Source of the DNA: Citricoccus sp. WCRC_4
GTDB taxonomy: Bacteria; Actinomycetota; Actinomycetes; Actinomycetales; Micrococcaceae
Assembly: GCA_026645375.1 (NCBI GenBank)
Contig: JAPFFX010000233.1
Coordinates: forward strand, 1-7,922
Direction of reading: 5' to 3'
DNA: 7,922 nucleotides
Shown: in pieces, positions 1-6,231 of the stretch
Layout: each line of letters begins with the position of its first letter
Position numbering within the stretch: the first letter of the stretch is position 1
Notes under the pieces: model-generated
The model's database searches: none
Seen by the model: only the letters and a program-made list of their open reading frames with translations
What the model was told of the DNA's origin: nothing
Position numbers and translations under genes: made by a program

Positions 1-1082
1 GGGACGTGCTCACCTCCAACGCCGAGCACTGGTCCTTCGCCCGCCGGGTGCCGGCCGGGGTGGTCGCGGTGATCTCCCCGTTCAACTTCCCGCTGATCCT
101 GTCCATCCGCTCGGTCGCCCCCGCCCTGGCCCTGGGCAACGCGGTGATCCTCAAGCCGGACCCGCGCACCCCGGTCTCCGGGGGCGTGATGATCATGCGC
201 GCCTTCGAGACGGCCGGCCTGCCGGCCGGGGTGCTGCAGCTGCTGCCCGGCGGCGCCGAGACCGGGGCGGCCCTGACCGAGGCCCCCGAGGTCCGCATCA
301 TCTCCTTCACCGGCTCCACCGCCGCCGGACGCAAGGTCGGCGAGGCCGCCGGACGCCACCTCAAGCGCGCCCACCTGGAGCTCGGCGGCAACAACGCCCT
401 CGTGGTCCTGCCCGGGGCGGACCTGGCCAAGGCCGCGTCCGCCGGGGCGTTCGGGTCCTTCCTGCACCAGGGCCAGGTCTGCATGACCGCCGGGAGGCAC
501 CTGGTGCACGAGTCCATCAAGGACGACTACGTGGCCGCGCTGCGGGAGAAGGCCGAGAACCTGCCCGTCGGGGACCCGATGACCGGGCAGGTCGCCCTGG
601 GCCCGATCATCGACCAGGCCCAGCGGGACAACATCGACCGGATCGTGCGCCAGGCCAAGGACGCCGGGGCCTCGATCGAGGCCGGGGGCACCTACGAGAA
701 CCTGTTCTACGCCCCCACCGTGCTCACCGGCCTGGACAAGGACAACCCGGCCTGGGCCGAGGAGATCTTCGGCCCGGTCGCCCCGGTGATGGGCTTTGCC
801 ACCCTGGAGGAGGCCGCCGAGATCGTCAACGCCTCCGAGTACGGGCTCTCCGTGAGCATCCTCGGCGAGGTCGGCGAGGCCATGAAGCTGGCCGACCAGG
901 TCCACTCCGGCAAGGTCCACATCAACGAACAGACCGTCATGGACGAGTCCAACGCCCCCTTCGGCGGCGTCGGCGCCTCCGGCACCGGCTCCCGCTTCGG
1001 CGGCTACGCCGCCAACATCGAGGCCTTCACCGAGACCCAATGGCTCACCATGCGCCCCGACATCGCGCCCTACCCCTTCTAG
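1..1082 (+). CDS. Benzaldehyde dehydrogenase-like NAD(P)+ aldehyde dehydrogenase (5' end cut off by window)
   Basis: Partial gene. The reading frame is already open at nt 3 and runs to the TAG at 1080-1082. The family is about 485 residues, so roughly 125 N-terminal residues lie outside the window. It oxidises an aldehyde to the acid in the cytoplasm using NAD(P)+. Numbering from the codon at nt 6, visible ALDH landmarks are SPFNFP with the oxyanion Asn27, the cofactor-binding Lys50, FTGSTAAGR (101-109), the general base Glu125 in LELGGNN, the nucleophile Cys159 in HQGQVCMTAGR, EEIFGPV (252-258) and PFGGVGASG (318-326). The HQGQVCMTAGRHLVH block and the VHINEQTV segment before PFGG are closest in my memory to the XylC/benzaldehyde dehydrogenase branch rather than to betaine or succinate-semialdehyde enzymes. 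The downstream reductase starts after 16 nt, so the two are probably co-transcribed. The ALDH family is certain. The aromatic substrate is an inference. Confidence 0.93.
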   Translation, partial: DVLTSNAEHWSFARRVPAGVVAVISPFNFPLILSIRSVAPALALGNAVILKPDPRTPVSGGVMIMRAFETAGLPAGVLQLLPGGAETGAALTEAPEVRIISFTGSTAAGRKVGEAAGRHLKRAHLELGGNNALVVLPGADLAKAASAGAFGSFLHQGQVCMTAGRHLVHESIKDDYVAALREKAENLPVGDPMTGQVALGPIIDQAQRDNIDRIVRQAKDAGASIEAGGTYENLFYAPTVLTGLDKDNPAWAEEIFGPVAPVMGFATLEEAAEIVNASEYGLSVSILGEVGEAMKLADQVHSGKVHINEQTVMDESNAPFGGVGASGTGSRFGGYAANIEAFTETQWLTMRPDIAPYPF

Positions 1083-1098
1083 ACCCCGGGAGCCGGAC

Positions 1099-2013
1099 AT
1101 GAGGATCACCGTCGTCGGCGCGGGCGCGATGGGCCAGCTCGTCGGCGCCCGACTGGCGCTGGCCGGGGAGGACGTCGTGCTCCTGGACACCGACGAGCGC
1201 GTCCGGGACACGCTGAGCGCCCGCGGCGTCACGCTGCACACCGAGGTCGGCACCGAACACACCCCGGTCACGGCCTCCCGGGCCGAGGACGTCCACGGGC
1301 CGGTCGACCTCGTCGTCGTCTTCACCAAGGGGTTCCACACGCGGGCCGCCGTCGACTCGGTCGGCCACCTCATCGGGCCGGACACCCTGGGGCTGACCCT
1401 GCAGAACGGGCTGGGCCACGCGGACGTCCTCGCCGACGCCTTCGGTGCGGACCGCACGATCGCCGGTGTCACGGACTTCCCGGCCGACCTCGTGGAGACC
1501 GGGCGGGTCCACACCGCCACCCGGGGCTCGGTGCGGATCGGCGGGGTGGGGGAGGGTGATGGCGCTGCACACGTCGCGGAGGTCCTCAACCGGGCCAGGT
1601 TGAATGCCAGCGTGGTCGACGATGTCCGCGTGCCCGTCTGGGAGAAGGTCGCGTTCAACGCGGCGCTGAACACCGTCTCGGCCATCACCGGGGCGACGGT
1701 CGGCGGGATGGGGGCCTCCGTCCAGGCGCGCCGCATCGTCGAGGCCGTCATGGACGAGGTGGCGGCGGTGGCCGCCGCCGAGGGGGTCGGCTTCTCGCTC
1801 GACCGCGTGCGCGCCGCCGTCGGGAACGCCTTCGCGCACCACGGGGACCACAAGAGCTCGATGCTCATCGACCGGGAGGCGGGCCGGCGTACCGAGGTGG
1901 ACTTCATCGGCGGCGCGGTGGTCGAGCGCGGCCGCGCCGCCGGCATCCCGACGCCGGTGCTCGCCACCCTGTGCGACCTCGTGCGGATGCTGACGGAGCC
2001 CGGCGGTCACTGA
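1099..2013 (+). CDS. Ketopantoate reductase-family (PanE/ApbA) oxidoreductase
   Basis: A 304-residue cytoplasmic oxidoreductase of the usual family length. The ATG at 1099 is preceded by GGGAG (1088-1092) with a 6-nt spacer. The N-terminal Rossmann fold shows GAGAMG at 7-12. Matches to the ketopantoate reductase active site are Lys77 (FTKGF), Asn103 (LQNG), the catalytic-type Lys183 with Asn187 and Asn191 in WEKVAFNAALN, Ser253/Ser254 (SSML-D) and Glu266 (RRTEVDFI). The C-terminal helical domain is complete. The canonical enzyme reduces 2-dehydropantoate to pantoate with NADPH. Here strand beta-2 ends in LLDTD (Asp30, Asp32), where the E. coli NADPH enzyme has Arg31, and acidic residues there usually favour NAD(H). 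With the aldehyde dehydrogenase 16 nt upstream and no pantothenate genes in view, a catabolic hydroxyacid/ketoacid paralogue is as likely as true PanE, so I give no symbol. The family is certain and the substrate is not. Confidence 0.9.
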   Translation: MRITVVGAGAMGQLVGARLALAGEDVVLLDTDERVRDTLSARGVTLHTEVGTEHTPVTASRAEDVHGPVDLVVVFTKGFHTRAAVDSVGHLIGPDTLGLTLQNGLGHADVLADAFGADRTIAGVTDFPADLVETGRVHTATRGSVRIGGVGEGDGAAHVAEVLNRARLNASVVDDVRVPVWEKVAFNAALNTVSAITGATVGGMGASVQARRIVEAVMDEVAAVAAAEGVGFSLDRVRAAVGNAFAHHGDHKSSMLIDREAGRRTEVDFIGGAVVERGRAAGIPTPVLATLCDLVRMLTEPGGH

Positions 2014-2055
2014 GCTCCCCGCGACGACAGGCGACAGGGAGCGACGGCACGGACC

Positions 2056-2090
2056 GCACGGGCCCGGCGGGGGATCCGCCGGGCCCGTGC
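2056..2090. terminator. Perfect 15-bp hairpin, probable bidirectional terminator
   Basis: The arms GCACGGGCCCGGCGG (2056-2070) and CCGCCGGGCCCGTGC (2076-2090) are exact reverse complements around a 5-nt loop (2071-2075). The hairpin lies 42 nt after the stop of the reductase and 24 nt beyond the stop of the convergent dctM. There is no T-run on either side, which is common for intrinsic terminators in high-GC actinobacteria. The 101-nt gap 2014-2114 holds nothing else that I can identify. Confidence 0.8.
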
Positions 2091-2114
2091 CATGACTGCC
2101 GTGAACGAGGCCGC

Positions 2115-3563
2115 CTACTCGACGGCCAGGGACGGCAGCCAGAGGGCGATGTCCGGGACCGCGAACAGCAGCACCACCAGCACGAGCTCGATGAGCACGA
2201 ACGGCCACACCCCGCGGAACACCTCGCTGGAGCGCAATCCGGAGGTTCCGGCCACCACGAACACGTTGATGCCCACCGGAGGGGTCACCATGCCGATCTC
2301 GATGAGCTTGACGATCAGGATGCCCAGCCAGACCCCGTCGAAGCCGAACTCCGTGGCCACCGGGTAGATCAGCGGGACGGTGATCACCATGATCGAGATG
2401 GACTCCAGGGCCATGCCCATGGGGATCAGCAGCAGGAGCAGTCCGGCGAGGATGACCCATCCGGGCAGGTCCGTGCCGGTCAGCGCGCCGCTGAGGGTCT
2501 GCGGCACCCGGGCCACCACGAAGAACAGGGACAACACGGCCGAGCCGATGATGATGGCGAACACCATGGACGTGGTCTGCGCCGTCTCCTTGAGCGCGTC
2601 GACGAACTGCCGGGCCATCGTGCGGATCCCGTCCCGTCGGAACTCCAGGATGAGCATCAGGGCTGCGGCCAGGGCGCCGATCGCGGCCGACTCCGTGGGG
2701 GTGAAGATCCCGGAGTAGATCCCGCCCATGATGATGGCGAAGAGGATGGCCAGTCGGACCAGGCCGCGGTAGGGCAGCTCGCCCCACGGGACCCGGGCGG
2801 GAGCGTGCCGCTGGGCGGCCGCGGCCTCGAGCTCGGCGGGCAGGCTGCCGGTGCCCGCACCTGTACCGGTGGTGGTCCCGGTCCCAGTGCCGGAGCCCGT
2901 GACCGCACCGGCCCCCGCGGGGACGCGCGTGGCCGTGGCGCCGGCGGTGACCGTCTGCATCCGGCGGGTCCTGACCAGGATGTACACCATGTAGGCCAGT
3001 GCCGAGAGCACGCCGGGCACGATGCCGGCGGCCAGCATCTGGGCGATCGACTCGCCCGAGAGGATCGCGTAGAGGACCAGGAACACGCTGGGCGGGATCA
3101 TGGCCCCCAGGGTTCCGGCCATGGCCACGAGCGCACCGGCCAGGCTCGCCGGGTAGCCGGCCTTGCGCATCTCGCCGATCGACAGCCGGGACATCGTGGC
3201 CGCCGTTCCGATGCTCGAACCGGAGACGGCGGCGAACCCGGCGCACGCGGCGACGGTCGAGATCCCGAGCCCGCCGGGGAAGCGGACGAACACCCGCCGG
3301 GCGATCTCGAAGACCTGTCCGGCGATCCGGGCCTTGACCGCGAAGATGCCCATGAGGATGAACATGGGGATGATCGTCAGCGAGAAGCTCGAGGTCTGCT
3401 CGAACGGGGCCGAGGCCAGGGTGCGGGTCACGAACACCTCATCGCGCAACAGGAACAGGCCCACGGCGCCCGAGGAGGCCAGGGACAGCCAGACGGGTGT
3501 CCGGATCGCCAGCAGGACGATGAGCAGCGCGATGACGAGCGCGACGATGAAACCGGTGGTCAT
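2115..3563 (-). CDS. dctM: TRAP transporter large permease subunit (DctM family)
   Basis: A 482-residue polytopic inner-membrane protein that forms the transport channel of a tripartite ATP-independent periplasmic-type (TRAP) importer, driven by an ion gradient. Family features are the hydrophobic N-terminus RTPVWLSLASSGAVG, SGSSIGTAATMSRLSIGEMRKAGY (114-137), GTLGAMIPPSV (150-160), FTPTESAAIGAL (287-298), PMGMALESISIMVITVPLIYP (381-401) and IGMVTPPVGINVFV (423-436). The family is usually about 425-430 residues. The excess is a hydrophilic insert at about 201-258, including a Gly/Thr-rich low-complexity run at 207-240, between the two membrane halves. The start ATG (3563-3561) overlaps the stop of dctQ as ATGA, with GAGGAGGG upstream inside the dctQ coding sequence, so translation is probably coupled. 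It is the last gene of the dctP-dctQ-dctM operon. Family assignment is secure and the solute is unknown. Confidence 0.95.
   Translation of the reverse strand: MTTGFIVALVIALLIVLLAIRTPVWLSLASSGAVGLFLLRDEVFVTRTLASAPFEQTSSFSLTIIPMFILMGIFAVKARIAGQVFEIARRVFVRFPGGLGISTVAACAGFAAVSGSSIGTAATMSRLSIGEMRKAGYPASLAGALVAMAGTLGAMIPPSVFLVLYAILSGESIAQMLAAGIVPGVLSALAYMVYILVRTRRMQTVTAGATATRVPAGAGAVTGSGTGTGTTTGTGAGTGSLPAELEAAAAQRHAPARVPWGELPYRGLVRLAILFAIIMGGIYSGIFTPTESAAIGALAAALMLILEFRRDGIRTMARQFVDALKETAQTTSMVFAIIIGSAVLSLFFVVARVPQTLSGALTGTDLPGWVILAGLLLLLIPMGMALESISIMVITVPLIYPVATEFGFDGVWLGILIVKLIEIGMVTPPVGINVFVVAGTSGLRSSEVFRGVWPFVLIELVLVVLLFAVPDIALWLPSLAVE
2790..2963 (-). other. Low-complexity Gly/Thr linker coding region inside dctM
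   Basis: This encodes dctM residues about 201-258. It begins with a basic end (RTRRMQ) after a membrane helix. It continues with a Gly/Thr/Ala-rich run (residues 207-240, nt 2844-2945, with short GT and TGT units), then a charged stretch (ELEAAAAQRH), before the next membrane segment at about 266. The DNA shows imperfect repeats of GGTACCGG- and GGGACCGG-like units, so the length could vary by replication slippage. By the positive-inside rule the loop is probably cytoplasmic. It is not needed to explain transport and may be just a flexible tether. Confidence 0.7.
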
Positions 3564-4243
3564 GACCGGCCCTCCTCGGGTCGGTGGGTCGAGTCAGCAG
3601 TCCGAGCGGGGGCGGCGTCGTCGGTGTGGGCCTGTGCCTCAGGTCCGATGGCATGGTGGTGCTCCAGGCGTTCCTCGAGTCTGGCCTCGTGGGCGGCGGC
3701 GAGGTCTGGATCCGGTTCGTCCTCACCGAGCAGCGGCTCGCCGCGCACGAGGAGCACGATGTTGACGAGGGCCACCAGCAGGAAGGCGACGAGTCCGATG
3801 ACCACGAGCCAGCGGGCCGGCCATAGCGGCCAGTCCATCAGGCCCTGGCGCAGTTCACCGGCCTCCGTGCTCTCCACCGCCCGTTCGAAGGTGGCCAGCA
3901 CCAGCCAGGCGGTGATGAGCACGCCGACGAGCCAGGCCAGGGCGATCAGCACGCGGGCGACGCGCGGCCGCAGCGCCTCGGTGAACAGGTCGACGGCCAC
4001 GTGGGAGTTGGTCACGCCCGCGTAGGCCAGACCGAGGAAGACGGTGGCCACGAGGGCCGTCTCGCTCATCTCCAGCAGGCCCGGCACGGACCGGCCCCCG
4101 GCGTTGCGCACGACGACGTCGATGACGATCGCGACCATGATCGCGAGGGTGGACAGGGAGGCCAGGGCGCCGAGCGGGACGGCGATCGACCGGGCGGCAC
4201 GCCGCAGGGCGGCGGACCGGCCGGCGGTCTGTGTGGTGTTCAT
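3560..4243 (-). CDS. dctQ: TRAP transporter small permease subunit (DctQ family)
   Basis: A 227-residue membrane protein, the small subunit that pairs with DctM in a TRAP importer. I chose the ATG at 4243-4241 (MNTTQTAGRS) because GGGAAGGA lies just upstream and the homologous region begins here. The same frame stays open further upstream only as an antisense-like shadow overlapping dctP. Four hydrophobic segments are visible at about 21-46, 58-79, 93-118 and 141-166, matching the four-helix DctQ plan. The VPGLLEMSE motif (53-61) and the HVAVDLF motif (81-87) are typical of the family. After helix 4 there is an unusually long hydrophilic tail of about 60 residues, acidic then His-rich (HHH at 195-197). 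The stop overlaps the dctM start by ATGA. A gap of 68 nt separates it from dctP. Confidence 0.93.
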   Translation of the reverse strand: MNTTQTAGRSAALRRAARSIAVPLGALASLSTLAIMVAIVIDVVVRNAGGRSVPGLLEMSETALVATVFLGLAYAGVTNSHVAVDLFTEALRPRVARVLIALAWLVGVLITAWLVLATFERAVESTEAGELRQGLMDWPLWPARWLVVIGLVAFLLVALVNIVLLVRGEPLLGEDEPDPDLAAAHEARLEERLEHHHAIGPEAQAHTDDAAPARTADSTHRPEEGRS

Positions 4244-4262
4244 GGGGGTCCTTCCCGGAGCG

Positions 4263-4293
4263 GACGTGGGCACCGGAAGGCGGCGCCCACGTC
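4263..4293 (-). promoter_or_regulatory. Intercistronic hairpin between dctP and dctQ
   Basis: In the minus-strand transcript GACGUGGGCGCCG pairs with CGGUGCCCACGUC around the loop CCUUC. This gives a 13-bp stem in which the tenth pair is G-U. The same DNA read on the plus strand has an A-C mismatch at that pair, so the full stem exists only in the dct mRNA. It begins 18 nt after the dctP stop and ends 19 nt before the dctQ start. There is no U-run. Such hairpins after solute-binding-protein genes commonly stabilise the upstream mRNA or partly terminate, giving more binding protein than permease. That role here is inferred. Confidence 0.65.
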
Positions 4294-4311
4294 GTCTCGG
4301 AGGGTGGAGGG

Positions 4312-5451
4312 TCAGGAACGGTCGGAGCAGACCAGGGACGGGTCCTTCGGCGTCTCGCCCTCGAAGGAGGCCATCTTCTCCTTGTACGCCTCGAGGTAGC
4401 CCTGGGCGTCCTCCAGGCCCGCGGACTCGGCGTCGGAGATCCACTTCTCCTCCGGCTGCGTGCCCAGGGCCTCGCGCCAGCGCTCGGACTCGGCCTCGTC
4501 CCACTCCTCGATCTGGCCGATGGTCTCCAGGACGGGGTCGCACTGCTCGAGGGTGATCTCCTCGAAGACCTTGGCGACGCCGCCCTGGTTGTACTCCTCG
4601 TTGACCTCGTCCACGACCTGCTTGAGGTCATCCGGCAGGGACTCGTAGGTGTCGAGGTTCATCCACAGACCGGTGCTGGTGTACTGACCGATGCCCGGGT
4701 CCGTCCAGTTGGGCAGGATGTCCTTGAGCTGGAAGGACACCAGTCCGTCCATCGGGAAGCCGGCCGCGTCGGCGACGCCGCGCTCCACGCCCTCGTAGGT
4801 CTCGGGCGCGGTCAGGGCGACGTTGCTGCCGCCGGCCGCCTCGATGGCCATCTGCGTGTACGGCCCGGCCATGCGCCAGCGCTTGCCGGCGATGTCATCG
4901 ACGGACTCGACCGGTTCCTTGCTGCCCAGCAGCAGACGACCGGCGGGGTTGTGGCCGACCAGCTTCAGGCCGTTGCTCTCCCAGAGCGCCGCGGCGCCCT
5001 CGTGCTCGGTGCTCAGTTCCCAGACGGCCTGGGTCATGGCCTGGTTGTTCTGGGTCAGGAACGGGATGCTGACCACCGTGGTCTGGGGGAACAGCTGGGG
5101 CGCGTAGTCGGCGATCGTCTGGCCGACGTCCGCACGCCCGTCCCGGACGCACTCGGGGATCTCGTCCGCGCTGCACAGGGAGGCCGCGTAGGAGATGTCG
5201 AAGCTCAGCCGTCCCTCCGACCGGTCCTCGAGCTCCTTCGTCCAGTACTCCATGACGGCCTCGTCCACGCTGCCCGGATTGGCCCAGGAGGCCACGGTCA
5301 GGGTGACGGGCTCCTCACCGTCGCCCCCGCCGCCGGCACCCGCGTCACCACCTGCGCAGGCGGTGAGCAGTAGTCCGGCGGAGGCCAGGCCGGCCAGCGA
5401 GGCGGCCAGACGACGGGGGCGGGGGGAGGCCGTGGGGCGAGTGGTGTGCAT
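4312..5451 (-). CDS. dctP: TRAP transporter solute-binding lipoprotein (DctP family)
   Basis: A 379-residue extracytoplasmic solute-binding protein, first gene of the TRAP operon. The ATG at 5451-5449 has AAGGAG 7 nt upstream. The N-terminus is a lipoprotein signal: a basic stretch (RPRR), a hydrophobic core and the lipobox LLTAC, giving a lipidated Cys32, followed by a Gly-rich tether. The mature part follows the DctP plan: VTLTVASWANPG strand (49-60), CVRDGRADVG (101-110), VSIPFL (127-132), and DIAGKRWRMAG (186-196). Arg193 is at the place of the conserved TRAP arginine that salt-bridges a carboxylate ligand. GVERGVADAAGFPMDGL (221-237) is the binding-cleft segment. Four further cysteines (93, 101, 304, 375) could form disulfides outside the membrane. 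It delivers an organic anion to DctQM, and the ligand identity is not readable. The upstream palindrome and promoter suggest repression by a regulator encoded elsewhere. Confidence 0.95.
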   Translation of the reverse strand: MHTTRPTASPRPRRLAASLAGLASAGLLLTACAGGDAGAGGGGDGEEPVTLTVASWANPGSVDEAVMEYWTKELEDRSEGRLSFDISYAASLCSADEIPECVRDGRADVGQTIADYAPQLFPQTTVVSIPFLTQNNQAMTQAVWELSTEHEGAAALWESNGLKLVGHNPAGRLLLGSKEPVESVDDIAGKRWRMAGPYTQMAIEAAGGSNVALTAPETYEGVERGVADAAGFPMDGLVSFQLKDILPNWTDPGIGQYTSTGLWMNLDTYESLPDDLKQVVDEVNEEYNQGGVAKVFEEITLEQCDPVLETIGQIEEWDEAESERWREALGTQPEEKWISDAESAGLEDAQGYLEAYKEKMASFEGETPKDPSLVCSDRS

Positions 5452-5501
5452 GGCACTGCTCCTTGAGGGGCGAGGACACGGGATCGTTGACGACAGCCAT
5501 A

Positions 5502-5507
5502 ATCGTA
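5502..5507 (-). promoter_or_regulatory. Probable -10 box of the dctPQM promoter
   Basis: On the minus strand TACGAT (5507-5502) fits the TANNNT pattern of actinobacterial primary-sigma -10 boxes and lies about 50 nt upstream of the dctP ATG. That would give a leader of roughly 40-45 nt. No good -35 is visible, since the upstream positions are occupied by the palindrome. This is a plausible but unproved assignment. Confidence 0.4.
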
Positions 5508-5523
5508 GATCACAAGTGATCTA
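5506..5523. promoter_or_regulatory. 18-bp palindrome, putative operator for dctPQM
   Basis: TAGATCAC-AA-GTGATCTA is a perfect inverted repeat with 8-bp arms and a 2-bp centre. It overlaps the presumed dctP -10 box by two bases and fills the space where a -35 to -10 spacer would be. A further TCACT (5526-5530) repeats the half-site core next to it. The size and symmetry fit a dimeric repressor such as a GntR- or IclR-type regulator of a catabolic transporter. No such regulator gene is in this window. Confidence 0.6.
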
Positions 5524-5596
5524 TCTCACTAGGGGCCTGGAGTCCTTGCCTGTGCGAGTCCTGCGCCGTCGTTACCGGATCGGTATGAAATGCCCA

Positions 5597-5625
5597 TTGA
5601 CGGTGTGAAGCAATGATTTCATCAT
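5597..5625 (+). promoter_or_regulatory. Probable promoter for the exported-protein gene
   Basis: TTGACG (5597-5602, five of six matches to TTGACA) is followed after 17 nt by CATCAT (5620-5625, four of six matches to TATAAT). That puts the start of transcription near 5632, with a leader of about 27 nt before the ATG at 5659. The -10 lies inside a small inverted repeat, ATGAT-TTC-ATCAT (5613-5625). A second pair, ATGAAAT (5585-5591) and ATTTCAT (5616-5622), brackets the -35. These may be operator half-sites or chance in an AT-richer stretch. Confidence 0.5.
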
Positions 5626-5658
5626 AGGGACACCTATAGCGTTCCACCGGAGTAGACA

Positions 5659-6228
5659 ATGTCCTTTCACCGGGGGGCCGTGGGAGTGCTGGCCGCCCTG
5701 TCCCTGAGCGCCACGCTCCTGGCTCCCGCCACCGCCTCATCGAAGACCGACGCCTGCATGGCCGGGAGCGGAACCTCCCGCCCGGACGCCGCCCCGACCG
5801 CCGTGTGTTGCGTCACCCAGACGAACTACTCGCTGGCCAGCAAGGGCGTGCGCATGCCCTTCCGCGGGGTGCCGACGTTCAAGAACGGCCCCGGCGGGAA
5901 GATGGTCGTCGCCCGGTCCTACTCGGGCAGCGTCTCAGCGCAGGTGGTGGCCGGCGCCGAGGCCGAGGTCGGCGCGGTGCTGGCCCGTGCCACGGCGTCC
6001 CTGAGCACGTCCCTGGCCAACAGCAACTCCACCGCCTCCACGAACACCTATGAACGCCACATCTCCCGGGACAAGTACGGCAACGCCCGGTACGTCTCCT
6101 GGGGCCAGGAGGTCTCCTACCAGAAGTTCCGCATCAACCGGGACTGCACCCGCACCACGGTGGCCAGCGGCAGGATCCAGTATCCCAGCGAGTCCGAGGG
6201 TTGGTACTACTGGGAGACGGGAAGCTAG
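5659..6228 (+). CDS. Small exported protein of unknown function (Ser/Ala/Val-rich core)
   Basis: A 189-residue protein with a Sec-type signal peptide: a short basic start (MSFHRG), a hydrophobic core at about 7-22 and a likely cleavage after ATA at 24-26. The ATG at 5659 has GGAG 6 nt upstream. The mature protein has four cysteines (33, 50, 51, 163). Residues 88-128 form a long stretch of alternating small and hydrophobic residues (Val, Ala, Ser, few charges) ending in NSNSTASTNTYE. A Tyr/Trp/Lys-rich C-terminal part follows, with GNARYVSWGQEVSYQKFRINRDC (141-163). I recognise this as a layout seen in uncharacterised secreted actinobacterial proteins, but cannot name a family. The alternating segment resembles an amphipathic beta hairpin, as in some beta-pore-forming proteins. 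That is speculation. The lipoprotein gene begins 3 nt after its stop. Confidence 0.8.
   Translation: MSFHRGAVGVLAALSLSATLLAPATASSKTDACMAGSGTSRPDAAPTAVCCVTQTNYSLASKGVRMPFRGVPTFKNGPGGKMVVARSYSGSVSAQVVAGAEAEVGAVLARATASLSTSLANSNSTASTNTYERHISRDKYGNARYVSWGQEVSYQKFRINRDCTRTTVASGRIQYPSESEGWYYWETGS
6219..6224 (+). promoter_or_regulatory. Ribosome binding site of the lipoprotein gene, inside the upstream gene
   Basis: GGGAAG lies 7 nt before the ATG at 6232 and within the last codons of the exported-protein gene. It supports this start over the GTG at 6292, which has no purine-rich sequence before it. It also implies translational coupling of the two genes. Confidence 0.6.
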
Positions 6229-6231
6229 GCC

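Noticed and set aside
1045..3246. 733-residue open frame on the minus strand, antisense to the reductase and overlapping dctM
   Set aside because: Arg/Gly/His/Asp-rich composition with no motif. It covers a strongly supported reductase gene and another frame of dctM. It is a typical shadow in high-GC DNA.
1971..4025. 684-residue open frame on the plus strand, antisense to dctM and dctQ
   Set aside because: Low-complexity polar composition (Gln, Asp, His, Gly) produced by reading the transporter genes backwards. No plausible start site or domain, and it runs through the terminator hairpin.
4244..4543. N-terminal extension of dctQ into the end of dctP
   Set aside because: The longer frame is Arg/Gly-rich without membrane segments and overlaps dctP. 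The ATG at 4243 has a strong ribosome binding site.
4231..5373. 380-residue open frame on the plus strand, antisense to dctP
   Set aside because: Leu/Gly/Val/Asp-rich mirror of the dctP coding sequence. dctP has a lipobox, a ribosome binding site and family motifs.
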